Made by a program: the position numbers and the translations under genes
Notes under the pieces: model-generated
Seen by the model: only the letters and a program-made list of their open reading frames with translations
What the model was told of the DNA's origin: nothing
The model's database searches: none
Part shown: piece after piece, positions 5,458 through 7,097 of the stretch
How the letters are laid out: each line of letters begins with the position of its first letter
How positions within the stretch are numbered: the first letter of the stretch is position 1
Source: Nitrospiria bacterium
GTDB taxonomy: Bacteria; Nitrospirota; Nitrospiria; Nitrospirales; UBA8639
DNA length: 7,097 nt
Direction of reading: 5' to 3'
Assembly (NCBI GenBank): GCA_030430725.1
Contig: JAUIKP010000163.1
Coordinates: forward strand, 1-7,097

Positions 5458-5819
5458 GGGCAACCACACTCCATTATGATCGTGAAGACTTCCAGCAGCC
5501 TGCTACATTAAAAGAAAATCCATACGAAGTCACCTGCCTTTCCAAAAAAAAATGTTACGGAGAACAAGCAAAGGGTCTGATCCGGACAACGCACTCCCGG
5601 GAGGGACTGAGGACTTTCACCCTCCTATGTCCCTTTTACAATCCCGGAGGGGCATTCAAAGGACGGAAGGCCAAAAACTCGAGACTCACTTGAAGTTTTA
5701 TTTAAAGAAAACGCACAATTGAGAATCTAATGAGCACGAGATTGCCAAGCAGACCGGATAGCGATTACCGTGGATCCAACAAAGATTATCGGGGTTAAGA
5801 CGAAGAAGGGAATGCAGAT
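5458..5819. promoter_or_regulatory. Divergent regulatory region between GT4 and fumarase genes
   Basis: This 362-bp stretch contains no convincing gene. It should hold promoters for the - strand glycosyltransferase and the + strand fumarase. It includes an A9 run near 5546-5554, a perfect CTCCCGGGAG palindrome at 5594-5603, the GGGAC inverted repeat annotated separately, and an approximate second copy of its left edge (TCCCGGAGGGGC at 5642-5653). A TTGAAG at 5690 is a possible -35 element for fumarase, but the matching -10 is poor. AAGGG at 5806-5810 is the fumarase ribosome site. Confidence 0.5.
5603..5633. promoter_or_regulatory. GGGAC-type inverted repeat, candidate regulator binding site
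   Basis: GGGACTGAGGA (5603-5613) and TCCTATGTCCC (5623-5633) form an inverted repeat, with nine of eleven positions symmetric around a nine-base spacer. The left arm also reads as a tandem GGGACT-G-AGGACT. GGGAC half-sites are known for some NarL/FixJ-family regulators such as mycobacterial DosR, but there the arms sit almost together, so the resemblance is partial. The centre is about 160 bp upstream of the GT4 start and 200 bp upstream of fumarase, so it could serve either gene or both. A weak terminator-like hairpin is an alternative, since TTTT follows at 5634-5637. Confidence 0.4.
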
Positions 5820-7097
5820 ATGGGTGAATTCCAGTACCAGGAAATATTTGAACACCAAGCCGATACGACCAGCTATCGAAAACTCACGTCGGACTATATC
5901 TCCACCACGATCTGTGACGGCCAGGAACTCCTCAAAGTCCAACCCGAGGCCCTCACACTTCTGGCGAGAGAAGCCATGGACGACATCGCCCACTTGTTGC
6001 GACCAAGCCACCTCGCCCAGTTGGCCAAAATTTTGAAGGACCCCGAAGCCTCCGACAATGACCGGTTTGTCGCGTTAGAGCTGCTCAAAAATGCCAACAT
6101 TGCGTCTGCCCGCGTGCTGCCAGGCTGCCAGGATACCGGAACGGCCATCGCCATGGGGTATAAGGGGCAACAGGTTCTCACCACCGGCGATGATGCCGAA
6201 GCCCTTTCCCGGGGCATCTTCGAAGCCTACGATATGCGCAACCTGCGGTATTCACAAATGGCACCGCTCGACATGTACACCGAAAAAAATACCGGCACGA
6301 ATCTTCCAGCACAGATCGACCTCTATGCCAAACCCGGAACGGAGTATCATTTTTTATTCATTGCCAAAGGCGGCGGCTCCGCAAACAAAACCTTTCTCTA
6401 TCAAGAGACCAAAGCTCTCTTAAATCCCAAATCCCTACTCGCGTTTGTAGGGGAAAAAATTCGTACCCTGGGCACCTCGGCCTGCCCACCCTATCATCTG
6501 GCCTTTGTTGTAGGCGGCCTATCGGCAGAATTCACATTAAAGACCGTCAAACTGGCCAGTTGTCACTACCTGGATGATCTGCCTACCTCAGGCAACACGC
6601 AGGGACGTGCCTTTCGGGACCTCGACCTGGAAAAGCAGATTCTTCAACTCTGCGCCGAGACCGGCATCGGCGCCCAATTCGGCGGAAAATACTTCGCCCA
6701 TGACGTACGAGTCATCCGCTTGCCACGACACGGGGCCTCCTGCCCGGTGGGTTTGGGCGTCTCCTGTTCAGCCGATCGACAAATCCTTGGGAAAATTACC
6801 AAGGAGGGCGTCTTTCTGGAACAGCTCGAAACCAATCCCGCAAAATACCTTCCCGATGTGACAGACGAAGACCTGGAAGGGCATGTCGTGAAAATCAACC
6901 TCAACCAGCCCATGGCAAACATTCTGAAAGAGCTGCGCAAGCATCCCGTAGCGACGCGTCTCTCCCTCACAGGTCCCATCGTCGTGGCACGGGATATTGC
7001 GCATGCCCGACTCAAAGAACAATTAGATGCTGGAAAAGGATTGCCCCAATATCTGAAAGATCATGTGGTCTATTACGCCGGACCGGCCAAAAAACCT
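5820..7097 (+). CDS. fumA: Fumarate hydratase class I, iron-sulfur type (3'-partial)
   Basis: This enzyme reversibly hydrates fumarate to L-malate in the TCA cycle and acts in the cytoplasm. The 426 codons in the window align nearly end to end with E. coli FumA/FumB as I remember them, with an offset of two residues. The three Cys ligands of the [4Fe-4S] cluster are all present: Cys103 in [11 protein letters not shown], Cys222 in TSACPPYH, and Cys316 in GVSCSADR. Other diagnostic blocks are [14 protein letters not shown] at 157-170, [20 protein letters not shown] at 182-201, [18 protein letters not shown] and [14 protein letters not shown]. The alpha-type domain (about 13-290) is complete and the C-terminal domain has begun. 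About 120 residues should lie beyond the window. AAGGG, nine bases before the ATG, supports the start. Class I enzymes are usually oxygen-sensitive. The symbol marks the class I type and does not separate fumA from fumB. Confidence 0.95.
   Translation, partial: MGEFQYQEIFEHQADTTSYRKLTSDYISTTICDGQELLKVQPEALTLLAREAMDDIAHLLRPSHLAQLAKILKDPEASDNDRFVALELLKNANIASARVLPGCQDTGTAIAMGYKGQQVLTTGDDAEALSRGIFEAYDMRNLRYSQMAPLDMYTEKNTGTNLPAQIDLYAKPGTEYHFLFIAKGGGSANKTFLYQETKALLNPKSLLAFVGEKIRTLGTSACPPYHLAFVVGGLSAEFTLKTVKLASCHYLDDLPTSGNTQGRAFRDLDLEKQILQLCAETGIGAQFGGKYFAHDVRVIRLPRHGASCPVGLGVSCSADRQILGKITKEGVFLEQLETNPAKYLPDVTDEDLEGHVVKINLNQPMANILKELRKHPVATRLSLTGPIVVARDIAHARLKEQLDAGKGLPQYLKDHVVYYAGPAKKP

Noticed and set aside
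5730..5798. 22-codon ORF just upstream of fumarase
   Set aside because: It is polar, lacks a clear Shine-Dalgarno sequence and shows no run of regulatory codons, so a leader-peptide claim is not supported.
5727..6011. 94-aa minus-strand frame with a hydrophobic stretch near the fumarase start
   Set aside because: Most of it is antisense to conserved fumarase codons and there is no ribosome site of note.
6644..7022. Two minus-strand frames of 123 and 84 aa
   Set aside because: Both are antisense to the conserved C-terminal part of fumarase.
1..7097. tRNA, rRNA, CRISPR array, insertion sequence or attachment site
   Set aside because: I looked for cloverleaf sequences, regularly spaced repeats, transposase motifs and terminal inverted repeats on both strands and saw none.

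Overview
This window is about 7.1 kb of bacterial chromosome of moderate GC content. Gene content (a Coryne-type GT4 glycogen synthase, an rSAM/selenodomain-type GT2, a DUF547 lipoprotein, and a small unrecognised helical protein family) is compatible with a Nitrospirota bacterium, perhaps a Nitrospira relative. That placement is a weak inference: there is no rRNA or marker gene here. Two predicted lipoproteins point to a Gram-negative-type envelope.

Left part (1-2988, all + strand): after a few bases of a possible membrane-protein C-terminus (1-66) lies a decayed, 5'-truncated C-terminal domain of a sulfite-oxidase-family molybdoenzyme (about 133-552). It carries one in-frame TGA and two opposite one-base frame changes. 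It runs without a stop into a DUF547 lipoprotein (568-1383). Next come a possible 35-aa ORF (1489-1596), a ferritin-like probable di-iron protein (1587-2270) and a GT2 glycosyltransferase (2293-2988). The last two are 22 bp apart and probably co-transcribed.

Middle (3184-4121): two short paralogous proteins of unknown function (95 and 77 aa, about 31 of 70 aligned residues identical) flank a small TPR-like lipoprotein on the opposite strand. The second paralog ends in a strong GC hairpin that includes its stop codon.

Right part (4249-7097): a GT4 glycogen/maltosyl-phosphate synthase-type enzyme on the - strand is divergent from a class I [4Fe-4S] fumarate hydratase on the + strand, which is cut off by the window end. 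The 350-bp region between them holds a GGGAC-based inverted repeat that looks like a regulator binding site.

The genes do not form one obvious pathway. The right side is central carbon and storage carbohydrate metabolism, the left side is envelope and metalloprotein genes plus a molybdoenzyme relic. The most unusual items are the broken sulfite oxidase domain, the unknown paralog pair around an inverted lipoprotein gene, and the inverted repeat upstream of fumarase. I saw no clear defence system, mobile element, CRISPR array or RNA gene.
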